In this document: positions 49,001-57,348 of the stretch, one piece after another
Position numbering within the stretch: the stretch's first letter is position 1
Layout: every line of letters starts with the position of its first letter
DNA from: Anolis sagrei
Taxonomy: Eukaryota > Chordata > Lepidosauria > Squamata > Anolidae
NCBI RefSeq assembly: GCF_037176765.1
Contig: NC_090021.1
Span: forward strand, 32,604,229 to 32,668,228
Length of the DNA: 64,000 nucleotides
Reading direction: 5' to 3'
Notes under the pieces: generated by a model
What the model was told of the DNA's origin: nothing
What the model saw: only the letters and a program-made list of their open reading frames with translations
The model's database searches: none
Translations under genes and position numbers: made by a program

Positions 49001-51934
49001 TCCGAATGTTCTCCCACAGTGAGGACATCTGTTTCCAGGTGGAAGGCGATCCCAGTCAGGGTTGGCTTGATGCACCTTCCTCTTGGCATATTTCTCCGTT
49101 TCGCCCTCCATATGTGCCTCTTTGAATTCCACTGCACTGCTGGTCACAGCTGACCTCGTTCGAGTGCTCAAGGGCCAGGGCTTCCCAGTTCTCGGTGTCT
49201 GTGCCACAGTTTTAAAGGTTGGCTTTAAGCCCATTTTAAAATCTCTTTTCCTGTTCACCAACGTTACATTTCCTGTTTTTGAGTTGGGAGTAGAGTAACT
49301 TCTTTGGGAGACGGTAAGCGAGCATTTGGACAATGTGGCCTGTTCAGCAGAGCTGAAGGAGTAGGATCATTATTTCAGTGCTGGTGGTCTTTGCTTCTTA
49401 CAACATCCTGACATTTGTCTGCCTGTCTTCTCAAGAGATTTGCAGGATTTTTTGGAAGCAACACTGATGGAATCGTTCCAGGAGTTGAGTGAGATGTCTT
49501 TAGACAGTCCATGTTTCGCAGGCGTATAGCAGGGTTGGGAGAACAATAGCTTTATAAACAAGCATCTTGGTCTCCCTATGGATGTTCCGGTCCTCAAACA
49601 CACTCTGCTTCATTCAGACCACAGGTTGGGAACCACTGCTATAGCTGTTTTAAAATAAACAAGCCATCAGAAACAGCAAGTGTCTTATTAACCAGGGATA
49701 CTAATAATTAGGCCAGAGTTTCTCAAAGTGTGCTCCCTTAAATAGGACCACAGATTGAGAAACATTGAATTAGGCAATAACTGGCTTATTTTTACAAAGG
49801 TGAAGTCACCTTGATAACTGAATGCTTTATTCACGACAGCAAATTTCCTTTAGAACCTCACAGAGAAGAGTTATATCATAGCTAAAAAGTAAAAAAAAAA
49901 GGTAGGATAGCCCTGGGACACCTGAATAAATGATTCTATTAACTTGATTTCTACAAGGGAGAATATAAGGGCCTCTGCACTGTTAGAAAAAGTCTGTTGG
50001 AAAACTTTGGAAAAGAATCCCCTCTTCCATGCAGCCTTCTCAATATCTGATTTATAGAACTGGGTAGGGAGGGAGAGAGAGTTTCCCTCTTTTGAGTTGT
50101 GCAAGGACCCAGGTTGTATCTGATTGCGGTTATGAAATAAATGTGTTTTAGTAATTAATATGTCCCTATGAATAAGGAAATATGTTTGGTATCTCAGTGG
50201 ATTTCATCACTGTTAGCAAAGTGGTGTATATATGTGGAACACAAGAAATAGTCAACACTTTTTAAATTCCACCCTTCTTTTATGAAACACAGGAACACAG
50301 TGTCTTGCAATTTTATTCTCACAACACACCTATCCGCCAGATTAGACTAAAGAAACGTTCACTGGCTCAAAGTTACCAGGTACACTTGATAGCTGGTAGT
50401 GCACACACTTATAATATCAAGGTTGCCCTTCTGCAATGCACTTTACATTGGGCTACCTTTGTATCAAGTTTGGAAACTCCAGCTGGTTCAAAATACAGCC
50501 AGATTGGTTACAGGAACATCCAGGTGAGAGCATATTACATCCATTCTAAAGTCACTCCAGTGGCTACCAATTAGTTTCCAGGCAAAGTATGAAGTGTTGG
50601 TTTTACCTTTAAAGCCCTACATAGTTTGGGTACAGGTTACCTATAGGACCAGCTTCTCCCATACAATCCACTCCAACCAGCAAAAATCCGAGTGGCAACC
50701 ACCACCCAGAGGACCTTTTCATTGGCTGCCCCAAGACTGGAATGATTTGCTGGAAGAGCTCTGACAACTAAATGAACTTTTGCAATACAAAACTTATTTG
50801 AAGACCTATCTTTCCTGGCAAGCCTAACCAGCCAGTTTTAATCATGAATTTTAAACTCGCATCCTGTGTTTTAATCTTTGTTATGTGTATTTCAATATGT
50901 ATTGTATAGAAATACATTTTAATGTTTGTAATTTATAGAAATACACATTAATATGTGTATTTTATAGAATGTTTACAATGATTATGCATTTTAACTAAGC
51001 TGGAACCCACCTCAAGCCACAAGAAGAGGTGGGTAAGAAATAAAATTGTTCTTATTATACCTCAAGGTTTCCTGAAGTCTAACAGTGTATCTACACTATA
51101 CAATTAATGCACTTTGAAACCACTTTAACTGCCATGGCTCAATGCTATGGAATCTTTGGGTTCACACTTTTGTGAGGCACCAGCACTCTTTGGCAGAGAA
51201 AGCTAAAGATACTGTAAACCAGGCATGAGCAAACTTCGGCCTTCTAGGTGTCCAGTACGTTGTTAGGAATTGTGGGAGTTGAAGTCCAAAACACCTGGAG
51301 GGCCAAAGTTTGCCCATGCCTGCTGTAAACCTACAATTCACATGATTCCATAGCATTGAGCCATGGCAGTTCAAACTCCCTTAATTCGACAATGTAGATG
51401 CAGCCTAAATCCTGTAAACCACAGAACTGAAAGATGTCTTGTAGACCATCTGGTCTAATACTCTGTTTAAAGCATTATTAGTTGGTTCTCCCTTCCTTAT
51501 GTAACAAACTCTTAATGTTAAGGTGCCATAGTACCTCTTGATTTTTTCGTGCTTTCTTCCTTATGTTGAGGAGATGATGGTGCTTTGTTTGAAGAAGAGG
51601 TATTCAGGAGTTCACCAGGACTGCAAATAATGTCCTCATCCCCACTGCTTTTTTTCCGTTTTAAAGATGGCTCGTCATCCTCCGATTTCATCTTAGCAGC
51701 ACACAAATGTATGGAACAATTCTGCACAAAGGTGGGGAGCTGCCAGTTCCAGGACAGAGGAAGCCTCCAGCCAGTAAAGAAGTCCTGAGAATTTGTGTAG
51801 AGATCAAAAGCCCACGAATCGTGTCCGGTTCTCTTTATGCACTGAAGAGGTTGCCCATTCTGGAGGAGGCTTTGAGCAAGATTCCAGTGGAAATTCCTCT
51901 CTCTGCCCAGTCTCTGTACATGGCGGGACAGCAT
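38196..51934 (-). CDS. ANGEL2: ANGEL2, 2',3'-cyclic phosphatase of the EEP/CCR4 family
   Basis: Eight coding exons on the minus strand join in phase (51535-51941, 47917-48176, 47012-47081, 44195-44616, 43140-43266, 41373-41429, 41131-41283, 38196-38347). Counted from the first Met of exon 2 they give 546 codons; human ANGEL2 is 544 aa. Active-site motifs of the endonuclease/exonuclease/phosphatase fold appear in order: SYNILSQDL (Asn), LCLQEVQED (Glu), VANTHLLYNP (His), CGDFNSVP (Asp/Asn) and SSDHLPLLAKF (His). ANGEL2 hydrolyses 2',3'-cyclic phosphate ends of RNA and can oppose tRNA ligation and XBP1 splicing. The N-terminal 130 residues are poorly conserved, with a Ser/Lys-rich stretch before the fold. 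The closest alternative is ANGEL1, but the RYPM start, MRTGRKPDGC and VSGQEQS match ANGEL2. Exon 1 (56693 upward) adds a leader or 5' UTR. Confidence 0.95.
38755..38937 (+). mobile_element. L2-type tail with (AAT)n(ATC)n
   Basis: CCTGCCTGGAGTCGTGAGG and GGCGAGTAAGAAATAATAA run into the microsatellite. In the last ANGEL2 intron. Confidence 0.7.
39367..39544. repeat. 178-bp hairpin repeat
   Basis: ATGTCTCATTTC at the left pairs with GAAATGAGACAT at the right; CAACTGCAAGTTCATTTCAG pairs with CTGAAATGAACTTGCAGTTG without mismatch. The loop is about 19 nt (TAAAATGCACAATTTTTTT). Confidence 0.88.
40435..40680 (+). mobile_element. LINE C-terminal fragment (VVPVVIGTLG type)
   Basis: Plus strand reads VVIGTLAAVPKNLGL and KITTCQLQKATLL, diverged copy of the element at 20437-20710, in the last ANGEL2 intron. 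Confidence 0.6.
40865..41062 (+). mobile_element. L2-type tail with (ATG)n
   Basis: GAGCCACCCCAAGTCCCATG then a poly(A) and (ATG)n. It ends about 70 bp from ANGEL2 exon 8. Confidence 0.65.
41131..41283 (-). CDS. ANGEL2: ANGEL2 exon 8
   Basis: The 153-bp exon follows acceptor TTACCAACAG and ends at TCAG|GTGATG. It encodes NLHHSFQLSSVYSHYFPE and VTTCHSRSSVTVDYIFYS, near-identical in wording to human. It is separated from exon 7 by only 89 bp. Confidence 0.92.
41373..41429 (-). CDS. ANGEL2: ANGEL2 exon 7 (micro-exon, 57 bp)
   Basis: Acceptor ATCTCTATAG and donor CAGAGA|GTAACT bound 57 bp encoding ETEQCICDQNDLELSQSAE. The stretch is acidic and matches human DSDLTQTQL-type sequence only loosely. 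Phases fit both neighbours exactly (one base from exon 6, one base left for exon 8). Confidence 0.78.
41500..42920. other. ANGEL2 intron 6, no further feature seen
   Basis: AT-rich unique sequence without a recognisable gene or repeat. Similar empty intron stretches are 43.4-44.1 kb, 46.6-46.9 kb and 52.1-52.85 kb; in VASH2, 1-950, 7.5-7.85 kb and 15.3-15.9 kb. Confidence 0.5.
42925..43070 (+). mobile_element. L2-type tail with (ATT)n
   Basis: TTGTAAGCCGCCCCGAGTCC and GGCGGGATATAAATAAAG, then (ATT)n at 43028-43068, 70 bp from ANGEL2 exon 6. Confidence 0.78.
43140..43266 (-). CDS. ANGEL2: ANGEL2 exon 6
   Basis: The 127-bp exon starts in phase 0 after acceptor TTTTTTAAAG and encodes VSGQEQSPRGNRILTIP, then WPQSLGISQDCMYEEQ and GKEK. 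Donor is GAAAG|GTAAAT. It matches the ANGEL2 insert between the GDFNS motif and the C-terminal lobe. Confidence 0.93.
44195..44616 (-). CDS. ANGEL2: ANGEL2 exon 5 (NTHL and GDFNS motifs)
   Basis: The 422-bp exon runs from acceptor TTTTCTGAAG to donor GGGAAA|GTAAGT. It encodes YHCEYKMRTGRKPDGC, VANTHLLYNPRRGDIKL and CGDFNSVPHSPLY, so it carries the catalytic His and the Asp/Asn pair. It is the longest and best conserved exon of the gene. Confidence 0.96.
44930..45555. repeat. hAT MITE (45108-45545) and a related older piece
   Basis: AAGTGGTTCCCAACCTGTGG at 45108 and GTTGTGAACCACTG at the right, with GTCTATCC and GTCTATTC outside. The part before 45108 shares words with 2120-2400 (AAAAATGGCA, CTCTAGTTTTTGAGAT). 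Confidence 0.6.
45615..45955 (+). mobile_element. L2-type LINE 3' fragment, old
   Basis: Weak match: TTCTCTCCCAAGAGAGGCTC and a tail-like GAGATATAAATAAGCAAC. Confidence 0.45.
46182..46515 (+). mobile_element. Sauria-type tRNA SINE, near full length
   Basis: Same architecture as 36353-36668, with AAAAGGTAA on both sides as a likely target duplication. In ANGEL2 intron 4. Confidence 0.88.
47012..47081 (-). CDS. ANGEL2: ANGEL2 exon 4 (LCLQEVQ motif)
   Basis: The 70-bp exon lies between acceptor CCACAG and donor CTCTGG|GTATAT. It encodes VLCLQEVQEDQYGTQIKP, then SLEAL. The Glu of QE is the metal ligand typical of the EEP fold. It leaves one base for the Gly that starts the next exon. Confidence 0.94.
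47465..47678. repeat. Inverted-repeat MITE, about 65-bp arms
   Basis: GCGCTGAATTCAGATCTG at the left pairs with AGATCTGAATTCAGCGC at the right; GTAGTTTTTG pairs with CAAAAACTAC. A diverged relative may lie at 47330-47430. In ANGEL2 intron 3. A half copy of MITE family A follows at 47680-47757. Confidence 0.8.
47917..48176 (-). CDS. ANGEL2: ANGEL2 exon 3 (SYNIL motif)
   Basis: The 260-bp exon runs from acceptor TTGCCTTTCAG to donor GCAGAT|GTAAGT. It encodes GLLKRHWEYF, a hydrophilic stretch, then FDFTVMSYNILSQDLLEDN and NILAEIKKLNAD. The Asn of SYNIL binds the catalytic metal region in EEP enzymes. Confidence 0.95.
48496..49640. repeat. hAT MITE split by a LINE fragment
   Basis: CAGTGGTTCGCAACC at 48496 and GTTGGGAACCACTG near 49640; CTATAGCC and CTATAGCT outside form an 8-bp duplication. 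The LINE is at 48900-49617. Confidence 0.8.
48900..49617 (-). mobile_element. LINE 3' fragment with C2H2-like C-terminus, inside a hAT MITE
   Basis: Minus strand reads TLLYACETWT-like sequence, EAKTTSTE, then NRCPHCGRTFGSRIGLQTH. Same family as 57925-58545. It splits a MITE whose halves are at 48496-48899 and 49618-49640; the bases GACC occur on both sides. Confidence 0.75.
50390..51058 (+). mobile_element. L2-type LINE 3' part, old
   Basis: Recognisable words TCCAGTGGCTACCAATTAG, AAAGCCCTACATAGTTTGG and end AGAGGTGGGTAAGAAATAAA. Many stops. In ANGEL2 intron 2. Confidence 0.7.
51078..51407. repeat. Palindromic MITE family A with nested hAT MITE
   Basis: AGTGTATCTACACTATAC at the left, GACAATGTAGATGCAGCC at the right. 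A 103-bp hAT MITE is at 51220-51322. Confidence 0.85.
51220..51322. mobile_element. hAT MITE with perfect 8-bp target duplication
   Basis: CAGGCATGAGCAAACTTCGG and its reverse end the element. CTGTAAAC is present at 51212-51219 and 51323-51330. Confidence 0.93.
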
Positions 51935-51941
51935 GGGATAT
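51535..51941 (-). CDS. ANGEL2: ANGEL2 exon 2
   Basis: Acceptor CCCCGCTAG and donor CAAGAG|GTACTA bound 407 bp. It encodes RYPMLSRHVQRLGRE and onward, ending in a Ser/Lys-rich stretch (KRKKSSGDED, STKKSR). The candidate start Met codon is at 51932-51934. This is the variable N-terminal region; only the RYPM block and the KMKSEDDEPSLKRKK block are clearly alignable with human. Confidence 0.85.
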
Positions 51942-52857
51942 CTAGCGGGGGGGAAACAATGCAAGATAAAGGAAAACAAATGCTCAAAGGGTTGGCTTGA
52001 TGCATCTGCAGAAACCTTATCCAAATAACTACAAACAAGGCTTGCTAGCTAATACTAATAACAGAATGAGACTTATTAATAAAACAGCTATACAGCCTAT
52101 ATGTTAAATCTAAGATGAAAATGTGGGATTTATTGTCATTTAGATACTTTGGATTGCAAAACCTTCACTCCCTTAGTGACAAGATTTATAGGGCAAGCCA
52201 CTTGGAGAACAAAAGGATCTTCACCTCTGGATTACACACAGGCTCCCCTTTTCTATATCAGTCACCTTCAGAGCCAAACTAGGTCAATTGCATGAATTCA
52301 TTCCACATACATTGTTTTGTTACACAGAACTCAATGAAAACAATAGCTTTTGGGGAGTAAAGAATTTTCACCAGGACCACTGTTGAGATATCTCCTGCAC
52401 TCCAATGCTATTCAGTTACTCACCATCTCATTACTTACAGAAATGTTGCATTGGCTTCATTCACAAAATTATTACTACCAAACATGGCAAAAAAGGATCC
52501 CCAGCCAACCACAAAGGAGCAACTACAAGCAGCTTAAGGGTCCCTGTTTGTCATTTCTGAGAATACTCTGAAAATCTCTTTGTCATACATCTGGTAAGCA
52601 TAATTAACAGCCATGTGAAGACAATAATGTTTATCCAAACTAAAGCAAGCACGGTCCTGTTTATTAGCTTAGTATGACTTCTGCATATGGTTGTGAGAGC
52701 TAAACAGTGAAGAAAGTTGACTGGAAAAAAGATCAACTCATTTGAAAGTTGGTGCTGAAGGACAGTTCCATGGAAACTTCTAAAAAGTCAAAAGATGGGT
52801 CTTAGAGCAAATCAAGTCCAAACTATCAGTAGAAGATTGCTGAACTAAAGCTGTCTT

Positions 52858-52998
52858 AGGTCCCTTCCACACAGCTGTATAAAATCCATATTGAACTGGA
52901 TTATATGGCAGTGTGGACTCAAGATAACCCAGTTCAAAGCTGGTAGTGTGGATTATCTGCCTTGATATTATTATGTGGCCGTGTGGAAGGGTCCATAA
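52858..52998. repeat. MITE family C (CCCTTCCACACAG ends)
   Basis: GGTCCCTTCCACACAGCTG and GTGGCCGTGTGGAAGGG end an imperfect palindrome. Other copies: 53835-54560 (split), 54561-54712, 56371-56525. Confidence 0.75.
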
Positions 52999-53021
52999 TG
53001 TGGACATATCAAGGTATAATG

Positions 53022-53205
53022 TGCCTCATTAGAAAAGGCAATAATGCTTAGTAAGGTGAAAGGCAGTAGGAAAAGAGGAAGACCAAATTCCAGATGGATA
53101 GACTCAATCAAGGAAGCCATGGCCATGAGTTTGCAAGGTAGGGCTGTGGATGATAGATTGTCTTGGAGGTCTCTCAATCATAGGTCAATACCATAAGTCA
53201 ATGTT
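53022..53205 (+). mobile_element. RTE/BovB-like LINE C-terminal fragment
   Basis: Plus-strand reading gives KRGRPNSRWIDSIKEAMAMS and DDRLSWRSLNHRS, the terminal code of an RTE-type LINE more diverged than the 29.6 kb copy. Confidence 0.6.
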
Positions 53206-53947
53206 GTTTTGCTCTTAGCTGCCTTCATGTCAACTTGAATGAAAGATATTCAAGTCACCCTATCCTTAATAGCCCTGCTCAAGATAATCAAATTCACTAA
53301 ACATTGCCACTTTAAAAAGAGTTAGTAGCTCTTTTTAAAAACAAAACAAACTCTTGAGTTACAGGTTACTTCTCTACATAATAAAGAACCACTGGGATAT
53401 ATCACGTGAAGATCATGCACTAACATAGGCTCATATACCTGTTTTAGGAACTTGTGGTTAGAATCAGAGATGGAGGACAGGGGATATTATATGGAAGAAT
53501 AATTTTATTGCACTACATGACCCAGCATTCTCAAGATGAACTGCGAGATTAGTTTTAATTATGAAGGAATAGCATTTTTTTTTCCTCTCATGAAAATAAA
53601 TTAGCTTGCAAACTAGCTAACATTTAGCACCTGCTGCTGGGTACCTGGTAGCTCTTACTTCCCTTCAAACTGAGACATATGTAAATAAAATTAAGCAAAT
53701 AAAATAAATAGATAAATGTGTACTACATGAGAGAAATGTTTCAAGTTATTTGGTTATTTTCTGTTTCCCAGAGTGGCTGATACTTGGGCAAGGCTAAAAT
53801 GTTTTCAGTACAATGGGTCCTTGGTATACATTTTGGCCCCTTCCACATAGCTGAATAAAATCCCACATTTTCTGTTTTGAACTGGAATATATGGCAGTGT
53901 GGACTCAGGGAACCCAGGGCCCTTCCACACAGCCCTATATTCCAGAA

Positions 53948-54520
53948 CTAGTTGTACCCACCACGTGTTGCTGCGGCCAACTTTCCCTCTCTTTTTCTCT
54001 CCTTCTTTCTTTCTCTTTTTTCTTCCTCCTTCTCTACCTCTTTCCTTCCTTCCCCTCCCTTTTTCTTTCTCTACTTTCTTCTTTCTCTACCTATTCTTGG
54101 ACTGTAACTCCCAGCAGTCCTCCTGATTGAGCTATCTACCTAGTATCTATCTAATCTATATATCTTATCTATTTGGAGGATTGCTTGGAGTTGCAGCCCA
54201 AGAATAGGAAATATGTACGGATTGGGATGCTTTCAAATAAATCCAAGGAGAAGCAAGCTTGCAGCTTGGAAGCCGTGCACTTGGAGCATCCTTCTCTCCT
54301 AGAGGATGCTGGGAGCTGTCATTTCCGCACATGTGCTGTATCATCATTTAGCCTTTTTGGGTTTTTAAGTCCTTTCTGCTATTTTTTGGGAGGGGTTTAT
54401 GAGTGATGGTCACTCGTTTGTCTGTTAGGGGAGTAGTGTCCAAATTTCATGTCAGTTCTTCCAGTTGTTTTTGAGTTATGTTAATCCTACAAATGAACAT
54501 TACATTTTTATTTATATAGA
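53948..54520 (-). mobile_element. Helitron, non-autonomous, inside MITE family C
   Basis: On the minus strand it starts TCTATATAAATAAAAATG, has a hairpin-like GCAACACGTGGTGGG near the end and finishes CTAG (53948-53951 on plus). It splits MITE C between CCAGAA and CATCAAGG, i.e. after an A. Interior is rich in pyrimidine runs on the plus strand. Confidence 0.82.
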
Positions 54521-54560
54521 CATCAAGGTAGAAAATCCCACAATATCTTCTTTGAACTGG

Positions 54561-54712
54561 GGGCCCTTCCACACAGCGATATATCCCAGAATATCAAGGC
54601 AGAAAATCCCACATTACCTGCTTTTAACTGGGTTACCTGAGTCCACACTCAGATAATGTGGGATTTTCTGCCTTGATATTCTGGGTTATATGGCTGTGTG
54701 GAAGGGCCCTGG
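54561..54712. repeat. MITE family C
   Basis: GGGCCCTTCCACACAGCG at the left; GGCTGTGTGGAAGGGCCC at the right; GATAATGTGGGATTTTCTGC inside. Confidence 0.82.
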
Positions 54713-54979
54713 AATTTGATTCTGCAACCTCCTATGGATACCAAAATCCATGGATGTTCTAGTCCCATTATATACATACAACAGTGTAATAAAAGTGCAT
54801 TCCTTTTAGTAAACAGCAAAATCAAGGTCTGCATTTGGGTTTTTTTAAAAAAAAATTGCAAGCCTTGTATGGTAGAATCTGCAACTGCAGAATTCATGAA
54901 TATGACTGTACAAAAGGAGAAGAATTGAAACAGAAAGTAAACAATTGGAGAACAGTTGCCATTGATTAGGATTACAGTT

Positions 54980-55662
54980 TGTGTGTAATGTTCATTTGTG
55001 GGATTAACATAACTCAAAAACCACTGGACTAACTAACACCAAATTTGGACACAATACACTTCTCAGACCAATGAGTGACCATCACTCATAAAAACATTGA
55101 AAAACACAACTTAAGGGTCTTAAAAAGCCAAAAAAAGCAAAATGACACGACAGCACATGCAAAAAAACTACTCCCCCTGGCAAAAAAACACACACACAAT
55201 AGCATATCCAAATTCTCTTCTGGACTACAGCTCCTAGCATCCACTAGACAGGACCTTTTAGGAGAGGAGGATGATCCAAATGCACTGCTTCAAGCTGCAA
55301 GCTTTCTTCTCCTTGGATTTCTTTCAGAGCATCCCAATCCCTGAATATTTCCAATTTCCTACTCCTGGACTGCAACACCCAGAATTCCTCGAGATAGATA
55401 GATTAGATAGAGATAGATAGGTAGGTAGATAGGTAGATGGATCAGGAGGACTGCTGGAAGTTGCAGTCCAATAATAGGTAGAAAAGGAAGAAAGGGGAGA
55501 AAGAAAGGGAAAGAAAAGGTGGGGAAGGAAGAGGAAGAAGGAAGGAAGGAAGGAAGGAAGGAAGGAAGGAGAGAAAAAAGAGAAGGAAAGAGGGAGGGAA
55601 GGAGAGAAAAAAAGAAGAGAAAGAGGGGGGGAGTTTGGCTAACAGCAACATGTGGCAGGTAC
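54980..55662 (+). mobile_element. Helitron, non-autonomous, diverged ends
   Basis: GTAATGTTCATTTGTGGG begins the recognisable part and AACATGTGGCAGGTACAGCT ends it (CTAG has changed). The (GGAA)n interior and ATCACTCATAAAAACATTG match the reversed copy at 53948-54520. A Tigger-like piece lies before it (54713-54955). Confidence 0.75.
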
Positions 55663-55689
55663 AGCTTGTGTGTGTGTGTGTGTGTGTGT

Positions 55690-56165
55690 ATGAATCTATG
55701 AACCAGCTAGGATGTTAAGATCATCTGGGGAGGCCCTGCTCTCGGTCCCGCCTGCATCACAAGTACGGTTGGCGGGGACGAGAGATAGGGCCTTCTCAGT
55801 GATGGCCCCTCAGCTGTGGAACGCCCTCCCTACAAAAATTAGATCGGCTCCCTCCCTGCTAGCATTTCGGAGGAAATTGAAGACCTGGTTGTTTGAGCAG
55901 GCATTTGAATAGGCAGTGTAACTAATATAGAAATATGGAACATTTGGATGACGAGACTTGATCTTGATTTTAACTATGAGACGATATGAGATGTTGATGC
56001 TTATTGATTGTTATAAGAGTTTATCCTTTTAAATGCTTCTTAACTGTTTTTATCATGTTTTATGTATTGCATTGTGGTTGTGAACCACTCCGAGTTGCCC
56101 TGAGGGCAGAGAAGAGCGGTATAAAAATGCAGTGTGTGTGTGTATATATATATATATATAATTAA
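55690..56165 (+). mobile_element. L2-type LINE 3' end with (GT)n(AT)n tail
   Basis: Codes DRAFSVMAPQLWNALPTKIR and RRKLKTWLFEQAFE, then GAACCACTCCGAGTTGCCC and a dinucleotide tail. It follows a Helitron end directly. Confidence 0.85.
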
Positions 56166-56370
56166 GTTGGCCCTTTTTGGTCAAAAGATATTTAGCCACC
56201 TGCAGTCCTTTTATTTTATCAGTTTTATACTAATTTATGTAATGCTTTTGATACGAAATAAATAAAAAGTTAATTATAATTCAACCTGATGCCTACTGTT
56301 ATTGATTCCACATTCCCCAACACATCCCTTTCAGCGCACTGAACTGTGGATGCTGAGTGGTGTCAAACTG

Positions 56371-56525
56371 AGGGCCTTTCCACACAGCCATATAATCCAG
56401 AACATCAAGGCAGAAAAATCCCACAATATCTGCTTTGAACTGGGTTATCTGAGTCCACACTGCCATACATTCCAGTTCAAAGCAGATCATGTGGGTATTT
56501 ATACAGCTGTGTGGAAGGGGCCTGC
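56371..56525. repeat. MITE family C
   Basis: GGGCCTTTCCACACAGCC at the left; GCTGTGTGGAAGGGGCC at the right. It lies just downstream of ANGEL2 exon 1, in intron 1. Confidence 0.8.
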
Positions 56526-56689
56526 ACTAATCCTATAGTGAGAAGGTTTCTCTCCTTCCTGGGATCAGCATAAGTCGAAGGCACAAAGAGGTCTCTCACG
56601 TAAGAGGGACGTGTGGCCTTCTCATTCAGGCATATTCTAGGCTCCTTTCCCCAGTGGGTGTTGATATCTCCCTCCTGGGGGGCCTTTCT

Positions 56690-56960
56690 CACCTCCGGGC
56701 GAGGCCCCTTCCCTCGACTCCTGGCAGTTCTCTGGCTCCGGGCTCCTTCCCTCCAAAGCGGGCATCGCAGAAGGCCGCCGGCTCCTTGGCCTTCCCTCCG
56801 GCAGCGGGAACAAGAGGCGACTCCCTTACGTCATCAAGCCCAGCCCCGCCTCCTGCCCAAGCCTTACAAACGCTGCCGCGGAGGCTCACGGGGGTTGTAG
56901 TTTCGCTTTCTCCAGAGCTAGAATGAAATAGACGCACTGCTATATAGACTTCCGGGCTCA
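56690..56960 (-). promoter_or_regulatory. CpG-rich ANGEL2 promoter (ZNF143-, CRE- and GC-box-like sites)
   Basis: The stretch is rich in CpG against AT-rich flanks. On the minus strand, in order: ACTACAACCCCCG (fits the ACTAYRNNNCCCR motif bound by ZNF143), GGCGGGGC (GC box) and TGACGTAA (CRE half site with flank). These are typical of housekeeping promoters. The site order sets the likely start of transcription within 56.75-56.88 kb. Confidence 0.65.
56693..56890 (-). other. ANGEL2: ANGEL2 exon 1 (5' UTR or short coding leader)
   Basis: On the minus strand a CpG-rich block ends at donor CCCGGAG|GTGAGA (exon edge 56693). Its last two bases AG join A of exon 2 to give the Arg of RYPM, as in human. 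The frame is open and reads GVEGRGLAR before RYPM, like human VVGRG-RYPM. It has no ATG downstream of the promoter motifs; the nearest in-frame ATG (56959-56961, MSPEVY) lies upstream of them. So translation may begin at the exon 2 Met. The 5' edge is a guess. Confidence 0.6.
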
Positions 56961-57005
56961 TTGAGCTCCAATTTTGCTTCATTTCCAGAATTAGTGCATC
57001 TACAT

Positions 57006-57127
57006 CAGGCATGGGTCAACTTGGGCCCTCCAGGTGTTTTGGACTCCAACTCCCATAATTCCTAACAGCAGGAATTGTGGAAGTTGAAATCCAAAACACC
57101 CGGAGGGCCGAAGGTTGCCCATGCCTG
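57006..57127. repeat. hAT MITE (CAGGCATGGG type) near the ANGEL2 promoter
   Basis: CAGGCATGGGTCAACTTGGG and GAAGGTTGCCCATGCCTG end the element; the flanks are ATCTACAT and ATGTGGAT, an eroded duplication. Confidence 0.78.
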
Positions 57128-57130
57128 ATG

Positions 57131-57315
57131 TGGATACACTACAGCCATGGCAGTGACATCTCCGGCCCATCCTCTGTTTGGGTATCAGCTAGCACACCAA
57201 CGACTTAAATCAAGAAATAGTTTTCTAAGATCTACAGAGACACTCACTAGAACACCTCAGCAAGCAAGAGTCCAAAAGTGGCAGGCTAAAACCCAGAACC
57301 TCAATCAATGGCTAA

Positions 57316-57348
<33 letters not shown>

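Noticed and set aside
48971-49333. C2H2 zinc-finger gene (CPHCGRTFGSRIGLQTH)
   Set aside because: The finger is the C-terminus of a LINE family seen also at 32.93 and 57.93 kb.
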